NCBI GenBank assembly: GCA_030430575.1
Contig: JAUIKF010000068.1
Span: 1 to 38,787, forward strand
Source: Bacteroidia bacterium
GTDB taxonomy: Bacteria; Bacteroidota; Bacteroidia; J057
Length of the DNA stretch: 38,787 nt
Direction: 5' to 3'
Below the pieces are notes generated by a model, which saw only the letters and a list, made by a program, of their open reading frames with translations, did no database searches and had not been told where the DNA came from. Positions 1 through 7,089 of the stretch are shown here, piece by piece. Every line of letters starts with the position of its first letter. Positions within the stretch are counted from its first letter, which is position 1. The position numbers and the translations under genes were made by a program.

Positions 1-79
1 GGCTTTGACGACGAGGATCAGTAAGTTGACTAAATTCTGACTCAAATAGCTCAAAGGGACTTTTTTCAATTGTTACCAT
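1..79 (-). CDS. Transposase N-terminus, ISAs1 family-like (partial, runs off the left edge)
   Basis: An ATG at 79-77 on the minus strand opens 26 codons that stay open to the window edge. The peptide contains FELFESEFSQLTDPRRQS. The Phe-Ser-x-Leu-x-Asp-Pro-Arg pattern resembles the N-terminal DDE_Tnp_1-associated domain of ISAs1-type DDE transposases, which begins with a short helix and a DPR signature. The start lies about 50 bases inside the proposed IS end, the usual spacing for such elements. The catalytic DDE residues would be outside the window. Only 26 residues support the family call. Confidence 0.5.
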   Translation of the reverse strand, partial: MVTIEKSPFELFESEFSQLTDPRRQS

Positions 80-127
80 CTCTTTTTAATGCAAGATATT
101 ACATTTCTTGGAGATGCGTTTGCCCTG
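1..127 (-). mobile_element. End of an ISAs1-like insertion sequence inserted in the STAND ATPase gene
   Basis: Read on the minus strand, the ATPase reading frame keeps family-like sequence up to a Glu-Pro-Glu-Lys at codon 226. It then enters the sequence CAGGGCAAACGCATCTCC, which starts at base 127. A terminal CAGGG is typical of ISAs1-family ends, and about 48 bases further in a new reading frame with transposase-like sequence opens. The element continues beyond base 1, so its other end, the full inverted repeat and any target duplication cannot be seen. The boundary is inferred from the loss of STAND-like sequence and the form of the end. Confidence 0.6.
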
Positions 128-805
128 TTTTTCTGGTTCATCCACTTCAAAAAACTGTTCATAATAAGGCGCATCCAGGATCGACTCGATGACGTTTTGG
201 ACCTTGGATCGCGTCATCTTTTCCAGGCGAAACCGGTGTTGGAAGATGGTGGGACAAAGGGGTTCAAACTCCGATAGATGACCAATAAATTCTTCCCGCA
301 TGATCAGGATGACCCGGCAAGGCACTTTGTAGCGAATCAGTTTATTGAGCCGCATGAAGAAGTCTTTTTTTTCTTCTTCATTGCCAGAAATAAGCACCTC
401 TTCAAATTGGTCAAACAAGAGATAGACGGGCTGAAAGCGTTCATTGAAAAGTCGCTCGATCGCTTGCCCAAAACCGATGGAATCATCCTTAGGTCTGCCC
501 GTTTGAGGATTGATCGCCACCTTTTCTGCTAGGGCTTCATTGATGCGCGCGAAGGTCGAGGAGATCATATCTTTGCCTCGACGGATGCTCAGGGCATACC
601 AGTCTGCATCAGAAAACTGATTGCGGAGTCCACATTCGATCAAGCTGGTTTTACCAGCCCCTGAAGGGCCATAGACCAGCAAATGCTTCACGCCACTCAG
701 CGCGTCATAAAGCGCTTCCGTCTCTGTTTCTCGTCCAAAAAAGATGTCTACATCTTTTTGCTCGTAGGAGTCCAGGAATTTGAATGGAGAAGTTTGCGTA
801 TTCAT
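86..805 (-). pseudogene. nSTAND1-type P-loop ATPase, truncated by an insertion sequence
   Basis: The N-terminal 226 residues are a typical nSTAND1 NTPase module. They open with PFKFLDSYEQKD and a FFGRE motif, followed by Walker A GPSGAGKTS (residues 46-54), Walker B LLFDQFEE (129-136) and a sensor-type MREEF (169-173). Family members continue for hundreds of residues with a winged helix and repeats or an effector domain. Here the last 13 residues (from Gln227) are encoded by IS sequence and end at a TAA, so the C-terminal half is lost or displaced. The ATG overlaps the stop of the upstream gene (ATGA), so the genes are translationally coupled. STAND ATPases act as ATP-dependent oligomerising switches in immune-like conflict systems. 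A stable NTPase-only remnant could still be made. Confidence 0.8.
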
Positions 806-2169
806 GAAGCAGCGGATTTAAAGGGTTTGAGGACGGCATCCATCTGCTCATAGAGATCATTGAGCTTGGGCTGTTTGGTGTTTTCGACGGAGACGGTAAG
901 GCTTTTATTGGAGGTCAGTGAAGTCTGACCTTGAAGCGGCAATTCATTTTTGTATTGGGCAAAATGGAACCTCCTGCCTCGTTTACTCTGACCGATATAA
1001 TAAAAGACCTCAGGTGTCTGGGTGTTTTTATTGGCAAAAACACTTTGATCAATCAACAGGGGGGAAAGAGAAATATAGGAAGAATCGTCCTGAATATTTT
1101 CCAGACAACTGCTGATATGTGTCCCTTTAAACAGCAAGACGCTGTGATTGTAGGTGAAATATTGATCAACGATGATGGTGTTGTAATCTCCACTTTCAGA
1201 ATCGGAAAAGGCCTGATCATACATGCCGTGGAGCTCTCCATATAGGTGAACAAAACTCTTGGTACTGCCCAGTCTATAGCTGAGGTTGATGTCCTTGATG
1301 CTGACCAGGCGGTATTTGGCGAGAAAAGCGAGCTTGCGCAGCCAATAGGTTAATCCCGTAAGGTATTGAGGAATTAATTCTGGCAATTCAGCTTCCTTAA
1401 TTTCCTGCCTGATCAGGCGGTTTCGTTGGGTTTCGAGGAAAAGGCTTGTCGCATACAGATCACTCTCTGTGTCCAGTAGCAGATCCAGAAAACGCCCGAT
1501 TTCTGCGACAAATGGCTCCGCATCCACCTCCGCCAGACTGGTCAATAAATTGAGGTAATCATAATTGCTCTCCTCCGCTAGCTGCCCATCAAATGGATTG
1601 CCATTTAATTGAAAATAGGCGTTGAGTAAGCCTGCCTGTGAGGTGTCCTCATGCTTGATCAGTTCCGCCAGGCGGATCAGGGTCAGGTAGCGAATCGAGC
1701 TAAACCACGCCTCTGTCATAAAGGAAAGGGACCGAAGGTCTCCTGCCTGTCCGGGAGGTGTGAGCATCTTCTGAAGGAAAACTTCTATCAGCCAACCATA
1801 ATAATTGATGATCTCGGAGGGGTTGTTGGGGACAGCTACCCGCTGCTTCTGAAGCTCTTGTTTCAGGCTTTGAATCCACCGATTTCTATCGGTGATGAGG
1901 TCTTGCCGCAACTCTTCCGGCAGCGATTTATCTGTCCGCGACTGATCGACCACAAAATCAAAGTTGCCCTCCGTGACGGTAGCGATGTTAAATGCTTTTC
2001 CCGCTGCTTCAAACATTTGACTTTGATAGTCCTTCAGCAATTCCTTCAGTTCTGAGAGTTCTTTGCGGATCTCTTTACTTTCCCCGTCCACATTGATGGT
2101 AATAGAACTTTCGCTTACCTCCTGAATGACAATGTTTTGATTTCCTTGAACTTCTGCCTGGTTGCTCAT
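802..2169 (-). CDS. Conflict-operon protein with N-terminal NIVIQ-type motif, function unknown
   Basis: This 455-residue protein is not recognised as a known family. Residues 9-26 (GNQNIVIQEVSESSITIN) form a short alternating hydrophobic motif. Close copies lie at the C-termini of the two proteins encoded just upstream. Residues 30-55 are charged and helical, probably coiled coil (IRKELSELKELLKDYQ). A long, mainly helical body follows (about 85-300), then a more beta-rich tail (about 310-440). There is no signal peptide, membrane helix or obvious enzymatic motif. It starts 9 bases after the EAD11-like gene and overlaps the STAND gene by 4 bases. Its role is inferred from context: a scaffold or effector partner of the STAND ATPase, perhaps assembled through the shared motif. 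Confidence 0.7.
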   Translation of the reverse strand: MSNQAEVQGNQNIVIQEVSESSITINVDGESKEIRKELSELKELLKDYQSQMFEAAGKAFNIATVTEGNFDFVVDQSRTDKSLPEELRQDLITDRNRWIQSLKQELQKQRVAVPNNPSEIINYYGWLIEVFLQKMLTPPGQAGDLRSLSFMTEAWFSSIRYLTLIRLAELIKHEDTSQAGLLNAYFQLNGNPFDGQLAEESNYDYLNLLTSLAEVDAEPFVAEIGRFLDLLLDTESDLYATSLFLETQRNRLIRQEIKEAELPELIPQYLTGLTYWLRKLAFLAKYRLVSIKDINLSYRLGSTKSFVHLYGELHGMYDQAFSDSESGDYNTIIVDQYFTYNHSVLLFKGTHISSCLENIQDDSSYISLSPLLIDQSVFANKNTQTPEVFYYIGQSKRGRRFHFAQYKNELPLQGQTSLTSNKSLTVSVENTKQPKLNDLYEQMDAVLKPFKSAAS

Positions 2170-2178
2170 CTATTTTTA

Positions 2179-2541
2179 TTAAGAAGGGTAAATATTGATG
2201 GTACTCCCGGTTACCCCTTGAATGACAATGTTTCCATCGCCTTCTACTTCGACTTGGTTGGTAGGAGAATTGGGGCTATCAGCCTGGGCCTGGCTTTGGG
2301 GGCTGATCTCCCTCATCATTTCCAGGATGGCATGTTGAATCTTTGCCTTTTCCAGATTGGCATCTTCTCGGGAAATGATTCCGCTTAGCTCTTCCTGCCG
2401 TAGGCGATTCCAACGGCCAGAAAGCAAAATAAGGGAGTTTTCGGTATCTGGGTCTGTATTGTTTTGAAGGAAAGTGGAAAGGGCTTTCGCAATATCTCCT
2501 TTGATCAGAAAGTCTTTTACTTGCTGTGACAAATCATTCAT
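2179..2541 (-). CDS. EAD11-like effector-associated domain protein with C-terminal NIVIQ motif
   Basis: Residues 5-78 match the pattern of Effector-Associated Domain 11, a small helical death-domain-like adaptor. They show a 'DFLIKGDIAKAL' opening helix, an 'N-S-L-I-L-L-S-G-R-W-N-R-L' central helix, the Gly-Ile-Ile-Ser turn at 54-57 and a final helix ending AILEMM. In the family such domains couple NTPase sensors to effectors through homotypic contacts. After a polar Gln/Ser/Pro linker (80-98) comes GDGNIVIQGVTGSTINI (101-117), the same motif as in both neighbours. The gene overlaps the upstream 138-residue gene by 8 bases and precedes the 455-residue gene by 9. The EAD11 call rests on pattern recognition, not a profile search. 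Confidence 0.7.
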   Translation of the reverse strand: MNDLSQQVKDFLIKGDIAKALSTFLQNNTDPDTENSLILLSGRWNRLRQEELSGIISREDANLEKAKIQHAILEMMREISPQSQAQADSPNSPTNQVEVEGDGNIVIQGVTGSTINIYPS

Positions 2542-2950
2542 CGTTCTTGGGGGTGTTTATGTTAATCGTTACGCCAGTACCAATATCTTGAATATTGATA
2601 TTCTTATCGCCTCGGATTTTGGTGATGTTTTGTTTGCTAAACATCTGCTCCAATGGCTTTCCTGCTGCGTCTTCTACCTGCTTAAGCATAGCCTGAATTT
2701 GAGACGCAAATTCTGGTTCTTCAAGCGCAGTCATCAGGACTTCATTGAAGTCTTTTTGGAAGTCTTCGTCTTCGGGGTACTTTTCCAGCCTTTCCAAGGC
2801 TTTTTCAGGGTCCTTTTTGCCTTTGAATAGGTTTTTTAATCCATCCTTCAAGGATGAAACGGCTTCTTTTGCGCCCGTTTTTACGGCTTCTTTGGTAAAT
2901 AGTGACACAAGCGCACCTACAGTGAGTTCTGCCATAAGGAGTTTCTCCAT
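2534..2950 (-). CDS. Small helical conflict-operon protein with C-terminal NINIQ motif
   Basis: First gene of the four-gene minus-strand operon. The N-terminal 30 residues are an amphipathic or weakly hydrophobic helix (VGALVSLFTKEAVKTGAKEA), followed by a basic stretch and a charged helical region to about residue 105. The C-terminus carries GDKNINIQDIGTGVTININ (114-132), matching the motif of the next two proteins. Met7 (2932-2930) is a plausible alternative start, because a GGAG lies nine bases upstream of it and the MAELTVGALV start looks natural. No family was recognised. A role as a membrane-active or adaptor component is only inference from the helix and the operon. Confidence 0.65.
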   Translation of the reverse strand: MEKLLMAELTVGALVSLFTKEAVKTGAKEAVSSLKDGLKNLFKGKKDPEKALERLEKYPEDEDFQKDFNEVLMTALEEPEFASQIQAMLKQVEDAAGKPLEQMFSKQNITKIRGDKNINIQDIGTGVTININTPKNDE

Positions 2951-3263
2951 GATGTTAGGTTTTGGTTTTAAATGATCAATTTAAACCAAAATATAGGATT
3001 TTTCTGATAGATGAAAATTGGGTTTAACTTTCTTCTATTATCGAAAAATTCTTAGGGTTTCCGCCTATCCTAGCCTGGAAATATAGGAGCCTTTTCTATA
3101 GATATACAAAGGACCCCCATTTACCCTTAACCATTAACCATTAACCATTCCCCTCCCCTTCATCGACTCCCACCCCCCATTCGTCTTTTTACCCCTTACC
3201 TTCTTCTATTGGCACTTTTTATATAGAAAAATAGCCGTAAATAGGGACAAAAAGCACAACGAT
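2951..3263. other. Divergent intergenic region between the EAD/STAND operon and the LytS gene
   Basis: This 313-base, AT-rich region has no credible gene. Next to the conflict operon it carries a long palindrome (2961-2990). Around 3121-3150 is a run of CCATTAA-type repeats (about three tandem copies), one of the short-word repeat families seen across the window. The rest is pyrimidine-rich on the plus strand. It should hold promoters for both directions, but no exact TAnnTTTG element was found for either gene. On the minus strand CCTATATTTTGG (about 2985-2996) is a near match. Confidence 0.55.
2961..2990. promoter_or_regulatory. 30-bp palindrome, candidate operator of the EAD/STAND operon
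   Basis: The arms TTTGGTTTTAAATGA and TCAATTTAAACCAAA are reverse complements at 13 of 15 positions with no spacer, centred on TGATCA. The site lies 11 bases upstream of the first start codon of the minus-strand operon and overlaps a near-match promoter. That position suits a repressor site or a 5'-UTR hairpin. No regulator gene is adjacent, so the binding protein is unknown. Confidence 0.45.
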
Positions 3264-4322
3264 ATGAAAACTAATCTCATGCAATTGCTGACCGGGCGCC
3301 TGGCGCGCAACCTCTATTTCTGGATTTTGATATTGCCATTGCCCTTTGTCTTTGATATACTTTCTCTCAGCCTTGGGGCTACTTTTGAGCAATATGCTTC
3401 AGCGACTGACAACCTTATTTCGAATATCATTATCGCGAGCATCATCGCCCCTGTGGTCTATACCAACAACCTGGTCTTGATGCCGCTATTTTTGGAAAAG
3501 AAACGCTACCGTAGGTATATTTTTTGGCTGGGAGGGCTTCTTTTTATTGGGACCTTTTCATTAGTGATTATCAAGATTTTTGCGATCTCCAGTATCACGC
3601 ATAGCCCATCTGTAGGGCCTGACGGATTCTTTCAAATGGGAATCGTCTTGACCCTATTTGTGGCGGGGTTTGCCGTCTCCAAACTCGGATTTGACTGGAT
3701 CGCTCAGAAGGAAACGCAGGGAAAATTGACCCAGCAGCAGCTCAGCAGCGAACTCAAATTTCTCCGAAATCAAGTCAACCCCCATTTCCTCTTCAATGTC
3801 CTGAACACCCTTTACGGCCTCGCCCGTAAGGAAAATGCGCCCAAAACTGCCGAGATGAGCCTCAAACTCTCGCAAATGATGCGCTACCTCCTGCACGACG
3901 CACAGCGTGACCTGATCAAACTGGAGACCGAAGTAGGCTATATTCGCCATTATGTCGAACTGGAGAAACTACGCAAGCCCGATGACATCGACATTCAACT
4001 CACGATCAAAGGAGAAGTGAACGGCTTGAAGATCGCACCTATGCTCCTGATCCCGTTTGTGGAAAATGCTTTTAAGCACGGCACAGACAGCCAGAGTGAA
4101 GACGCTTGGCTACATATAGACCTGGTCATATCTGCCCATACCCTTTACTTCCGCTGTGACAATAGTTATATTGAACCTCAGGGTACTGCCCTTCCCGAGG
4201 ACAGTGGCATCGGCCTCACCAATGTCAAGCGTCGCCTCGCGTTGCGTTACCCGCATCAGCACAAGCTGAAGATCGACCAGCAGGCCGATAGATTTGTCGT
4301 GGAACTAGAATTGAACGTGTGA
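3264..4322 (+). CDS. LytS-type sensor histidine kinase
   Basis: A 352-residue membrane kinase. About four transmembrane helices lie at residues 18-37, 52-73, 86-108 and 124-143. They are followed by the His_kinase domain with the phospho-acceptor in NPHFLFN (His174) and an HATPase_c domain. The N-box is PFVENAFKHG (264-273) and the G-box is GIGLTNVKRRL near the C-terminus. There is no periplasmic sensor domain, so the signal is probably sensed within the membrane. The LytTR response regulator follows 113 bases downstream on the same strand, so the pair should signal together. The target genes are not evident. The 3' half uses noticeably more G/C-ending codons than the membrane half. Confidence 0.93.
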   Translation: MKTNLMQLLTGRLARNLYFWILILPLPFVFDILSLSLGATFEQYASATDNLISNIIIASIIAPVVYTNNLVLMPLFLEKKRYRRYIFWLGGLLFIGTFSLVIIKIFAISSITHSPSVGPDGFFQMGIVLTLFVAGFAVSKLGFDWIAQKETQGKLTQQQLSSELKFLRNQVNPHFLFNVLNTLYGLARKENAPKTAEMSLKLSQMMRYLLHDAQRDLIKLETEVGYIRHYVELEKLRKPDDIDIQLTIKGEVNGLKIAPMLLIPFVENAFKHGTDSQSEDAWLHIDLVISAHTLYFRCDNSYIEPQGTALPEDSGIGLTNVKRRLALRYPHQHKLKIDQQADRFVVELELNV

Positions 4323-4435
4323 AATGTTCTATGTTCTATTTTCTAAGTTTTAGGTTCTATGTTCTATGTTCTATGTCAAAAAAGAACCCTGAACCCTGAA
4401 CCTAGAACCCCGAACCTAAAACCCAAAACTTCCTT
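4323..4435. repeat. Inverted 'GGTTCTATG / GAACCCTGAA' word repeat
   Basis: The left half repeats TTCTATG and GTTTTAGGTTC on the plus strand. The right half repeats GAACCCTGAACC and GAACCTAAAAC. GTTTTAGGTTC (4347-4357) and GAACCTAAAAC (4412-4422) are exact reverse complements, so the transcript could fold into a long imperfect hairpin between kinase and regulator genes. Related words without a clear second arm occur at 8316-8362, 35046-35085 and 38635-38672. Confidence 0.7.
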
Positions 4436-5137
4436 ATGATCTCCTGCCTTATCACCGACGACGAACCGATCGCACTGGATATTCTGGAAGAATATATCGG
4501 CATGTTTCCACAGCTTAAGCTGGTGGGGCGCTGCCAGCGGGCGTTGAAAGCATTTGATGTCATGCAACGGGAGCCTGTCGACTTGCTCTTCCTCGACATC
4601 AAGATGCCGGGTCTCAATGGCCTCGATTTCCTTCGAAGCCTTAAACATCCGCCCCTGGTTGTGCTGACAACTGCTTATGCAGAGCATGCGCTCGAAGGCT
4701 ATGAACTGGATGTCGTAGACTATCTCTTGAAACCCATTCCGCTAGAGCGGTTTGTCCAGGCAGTGGACAAAGTCCAGCAGCGCTTGGTGGCGCGCGACCC
4801 CAGCAAATTCCAACCCAAAGACCACCTCTTCCTCAAGGTGGAACACCGCCTCGTCAAGGTACGTTTTGACGAAATCCTCTACGTCGAAGGCCTCAAAGAC
4901 TATGTCAAAGTGATCTGCAAAGATCGTCGTGTGCTCAGTTTGATGAGTATGAAAAAGCTGCTGGCACAGTTGCCAGACCAGTTTGTGCGGGTGCACCGCT
5001 CGTATATCCTGTCGCTCGACCAGATTGAGGAGATTGAAGGCCAAGCCTTCAAGGTGGGGGAGAAGAGCATTCCGATCGGCATGAGTTATCGTGAGGAGGT
5101 GAAGGAGGTGCTGGTGAGGAGGAGAATGATTAGATGA
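4436..5137 (+). CDS. LytTR-family response regulator
   Basis: Residues 1-120 form a receiver domain with the acidic pair Asp8/Asp9, phospho-acceptor Asp54 (FLDIKMPG), the conserved Thr/Ser in LTT and Lys99-Pro100. Residues 130-228 are a LytTR DNA-binding domain with the typical DEILYVEGLKDYVKV and FVRVHRSYILSL signatures. It is the natural partner of the upstream LytS-like kinase. LytTR proteins bind pairs of short direct repeats in promoters, and none was identified here. The last codons (Met-Ile-Arg-stop) are written in the ATGA-type repeat words that form the following hairpin. Confidence 0.94.
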   Translation: MISCLITDDEPIALDILEEYIGMFPQLKLVGRCQRALKAFDVMQREPVDLLFLDIKMPGLNGLDFLRSLKHPPLVVLTTAYAEHALEGYELDVVDYLLKPIPLERFVQAVDKVQQRLVARDPSKFQPKDHLFLKVEHRLVKVRFDEILYVEGLKDYVKVICKDRRVLSLMSMKKLLAQLPDQFVRVHRSYILSLDQIEEIEGQAFKVGEKSIPIGMSYREEVKEVLVRRRMIR

Positions 5138-5195
5138 GAAAATGATTAAATGAGAAAATGGGCCTGAATTCCTCTACATTTAATCATTTTCTCAT
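5134..5195. terminator. 19-bp perfect inverted repeat overlapping the response-regulator stop codon
   Basis: ATGAGAAAATGATTAAATG (5134-5152) and its exact reverse complement (5177-5195) enclose a 24-base loop. The regulator's TGA stop lies inside the left arm. The stem is AT-rich, so this would be a weak intrinsic terminator, but its place at the 3' end suggests termination or mRNA-end protection. It is one member of the ATGA-word family found also near 7001-7086, 29273-29400, 36983-37129 and 37595-37701. Confidence 0.65.
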
Positions 5196-5574
5196 ATACT
5201 CATTTTATCATTTCTTTCCCCTGGCAGCCTCTCTGACAATTCCTTCGTCAATGAATTAAGGCAATTGGTATTATTTTCACCTTCACTGGCGCTCAAGCTT
5301 AGCTGAACGCTCAACAAAAGGTCTTATGGCACGATTCGAACGCTCGAACAATGAGTCTGTTCCGAAAACTCCTTTTTAAAGGAGTTTTGCCTAATTGCGA
5401 CGGGTTGAAACCCAGTCGCAATGGTAAAATGACGCGGAAAAGGCTATTGCGACGCGGCGTTCGACTGAGCTCACGCCGAAGTCTTTAGTCCGTCGCAAAA
5501 AGGGAAAAAGTCAAATTTGACTTTTCGGAGTGCACTCGACAATCGAACGCTCAGACCTCAAACCTTTATTCTCT
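5196..5574. repeat. Gene-free stretch with four unrelated palindromes in 160 bases
   Basis: No gene is seen here. Within 5365-5525 lie four structures. 1) AAAACTCCTT/AAGGAGTTTT, a 10-bp stem with 4-base loop (5365-5388). 2) ATTGCGAC/GTCGCAAT with an inner GGG/CCC (5394-5422). 3) A nested TTGCGACG/CGTCGCAA (5447-5454, 5491-5498) enclosing CGGCGT/ACGCCG. 4) AAAAGTCAAATTTGACTTTT, a perfect 20-bp palindrome (5506-5525). Structures 2 and 3 share TTGCGACG and look like two copies of one dispersed REP-like repeat. The last palindrome ends about 50 bases before the next start codon. Confidence 0.7.
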
Positions 5575-6777
5575 ATGCGATACCTCATTCTACTTTGCCT
5601 TCTCTTTACTGCCCATCTTTTCGCCCAGCCTGCCGGTCAGTTATTTGTTCAATCCTACCAGGGAGACTCTCTGGGCTATTTTGACTTCCCATCAGGCCAA
5701 TATCATTTCATCGACAACACTTCAGCTTCTGACCTGCTGGTCCATAAGGACCGTCTCTATGTAGCGACGGGGTATAGGTATGACCGTGGAGGAGATGTAT
5801 TGGTCTATGACCTGAATACCTTGCAACGGATCGATACGATTGCGGGAACTTATGCGGAGGAGTTGGCATTTTGGCAGGATATGCTCCTAGTGGCATCGAC
5901 GGACTCTCCGCTTTTCAAAGTCTATGATGCCAATAATGGCTATCAGCCTGTATTTGACTGGCTAGGCATAGATCAGTTTGAGTCGCCGCGCGACGTCCTG
6001 GTGGTGGAAGACCGGGCCTATTTGGTGACGACTTGGAGGCTCGCAACTATCGACATGATCACACAAGATACCTTGGCAGTGACCCAGATCGGAGAATTCC
6101 ACATAGGGGGAGATCACCTCATTGCCCATGGAGAATATATCTATATCGATATGGAGCTGTTTACGGCTGTGCCGAGGCGTGGTCTCAGTCGCATGCACAA
6201 AGACTCTTTGCGGACTGTCAATGAGCTGTTCGTCGGTGAGTTTATATGGCAAAGCTTTCCGCCTGTTTTGGTGGGGGATACCCTTCACTTATTTCATTAT
6301 CCTACCTTCTACGACATCACACAGGATAGCCTTCATTTGACCATGATGACAGATACTTTTCCCATAGCTTATGATGAAAAAAGTAAGTCCATGATCCTGC
6401 ATAGTAGGCTTGAAGGGCGGTTTTATTATCAGCAAAATGGGTTGTGGTCGGCCCCGTCGGACTCAGTAGGCAACCGAATTATGGCGACGTATTATCATCC
6501 CCAATCAGCTACCGCCATTTCCCCAACATTGACCTCTCCTACTTTTTCTATTTATCCAAACCCAGCCGATCAGGAAGTTTATATCAAAGGAATTAGCGGA
6601 AAAAATATGGAGAAAACCCAACTATTGGACCTCAAAGGGCGTGTGCTCTATGAAAAGAATGTCGGCAGCCAACAGGACGAAATTCGCATTCCGCTTGAAG
6701 GGCTGCCTGTAGGCACTTATATCGTGAGGATTCTGTCTGAAGGGAAATGGTTGGGAGCAAAAGTGGTCAAGGAGTAA
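5575..6777 (+). CDS. Secreted beta-propeller-like protein with type IX sorting domain (paralogue A)
   Basis: Signal peptide MRYLILLCLLFTAHLFA, probably cleaved before Gln18. The ATG at 5575 is preferred over an upstream GTG at 5530 because it gives a clean signal peptide. Residues 20-310 are repeated YVYDL/DTLA-type beta segments (for example VLVYDLNTLQRIDTIAGTY) that suggest a WD/YVTN-like propeller. Residues about 315-400 are a type A C-terminal sorting domain with IYPNP, a 'LLDLKGRVLYE' strand and 'LPVGTYIVRI'. It should be exported by Sec, moved across the outer membrane by the type IX system and attached or released. The gene at 7090 encodes a paralogue of matching length and order. Substrate and function are unknown. 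Confidence 0.85.
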   Translation: MRYLILLCLLFTAHLFAQPAGQLFVQSYQGDSLGYFDFPSGQYHFIDNTSASDLLVHKDRLYVATGYRYDRGGDVLVYDLNTLQRIDTIAGTYAEELAFWQDMLLVASTDSPLFKVYDANNGYQPVFDWLGIDQFESPRDVLVVEDRAYLVTTWRLATIDMITQDTLAVTQIGEFHIGGDHLIAHGEYIYIDMELFTAVPRRGLSRMHKDSLRTVNELFVGEFIWQSFPPVLVGDTLHLFHYPTFYDITQDSLHLTMMTDTFPIAYDEKSKSMILHSRLEGRFYYQQNGLWSAPSDSVGNRIMATYYHPQSATAISPTLTSPTFSIYPNPADQEVYIKGISGKNMEKTQLLDLKGRVLYEKNVGSQQDEIRIPLEGLPVGTYIVRILSEGKWLGAKVVKE

Positions 6778-7089
6778 TGGTTAATTGTTAAGGGTTAATG
6801 GTCAATGAGGGGTGGGGTAATGATTGTTAGTGCCCTTGCGTTTGAATTTGAATTTGCGCTTGAACTTAAATTTGATCCTGCTCTCTTGGTTATCTTTTGT
6901 GATGCCAAAGCACTAATAGCATAACCAATGATCAGTCAATCAAAAATTAATAATTCCCAAGCAGCGAAGCCATGAAAAATTTCGTCTTTTAGTAACACAA
7001 TGAGTGGATGAGAGAATGATAGAAGGAGTGAATAAAGCAGTATTCCCATTCTATTTTCCACTCATTCTCTCATCCTATCATTTCCCTCT
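6778..7089. repeat. Gene-free spacer made of three short-word repeat families
   Basis: No gene is seen. From the stop codon onward come TTAATGG/GGTTAAT words (6778-6807). Then come TTGAATTTGAATTTG words (about 6841-6880). Last is an ATGA-type stem: TGAGTGG plus GAGAGAATGA (7001-7019) pairs with TCATTCTCTC (7062-7071) and CCACTCA (7058-7064, overlapping), ending just before the next start codon. Because the same words recur elsewhere in the window, this spacer appears to have grown by repeat accretion. Confidence 0.6.

Noticed and set aside
86-127. A natural C-terminus of the STAND ATPase
   Set aside because: The family continues well beyond this point, and the last 13 codons coincide exactly with a CAGGG IS-type end followed by a transposase-like start.
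3654-3950. Antisense open frame inside the kinase gene (and similar frames opposite thrS, holA and the ATP-grasp gene)
   Set aside because: Each lies wholly within a well-supported gene on the other strand and shows no independent family features or signals.
5320-5345. tRNA-like TTCGAA segment
   Set aside because: No acceptor, anticodon or D-arm can be built around it; it is part of the GAACGCTCGAA repeat wording.
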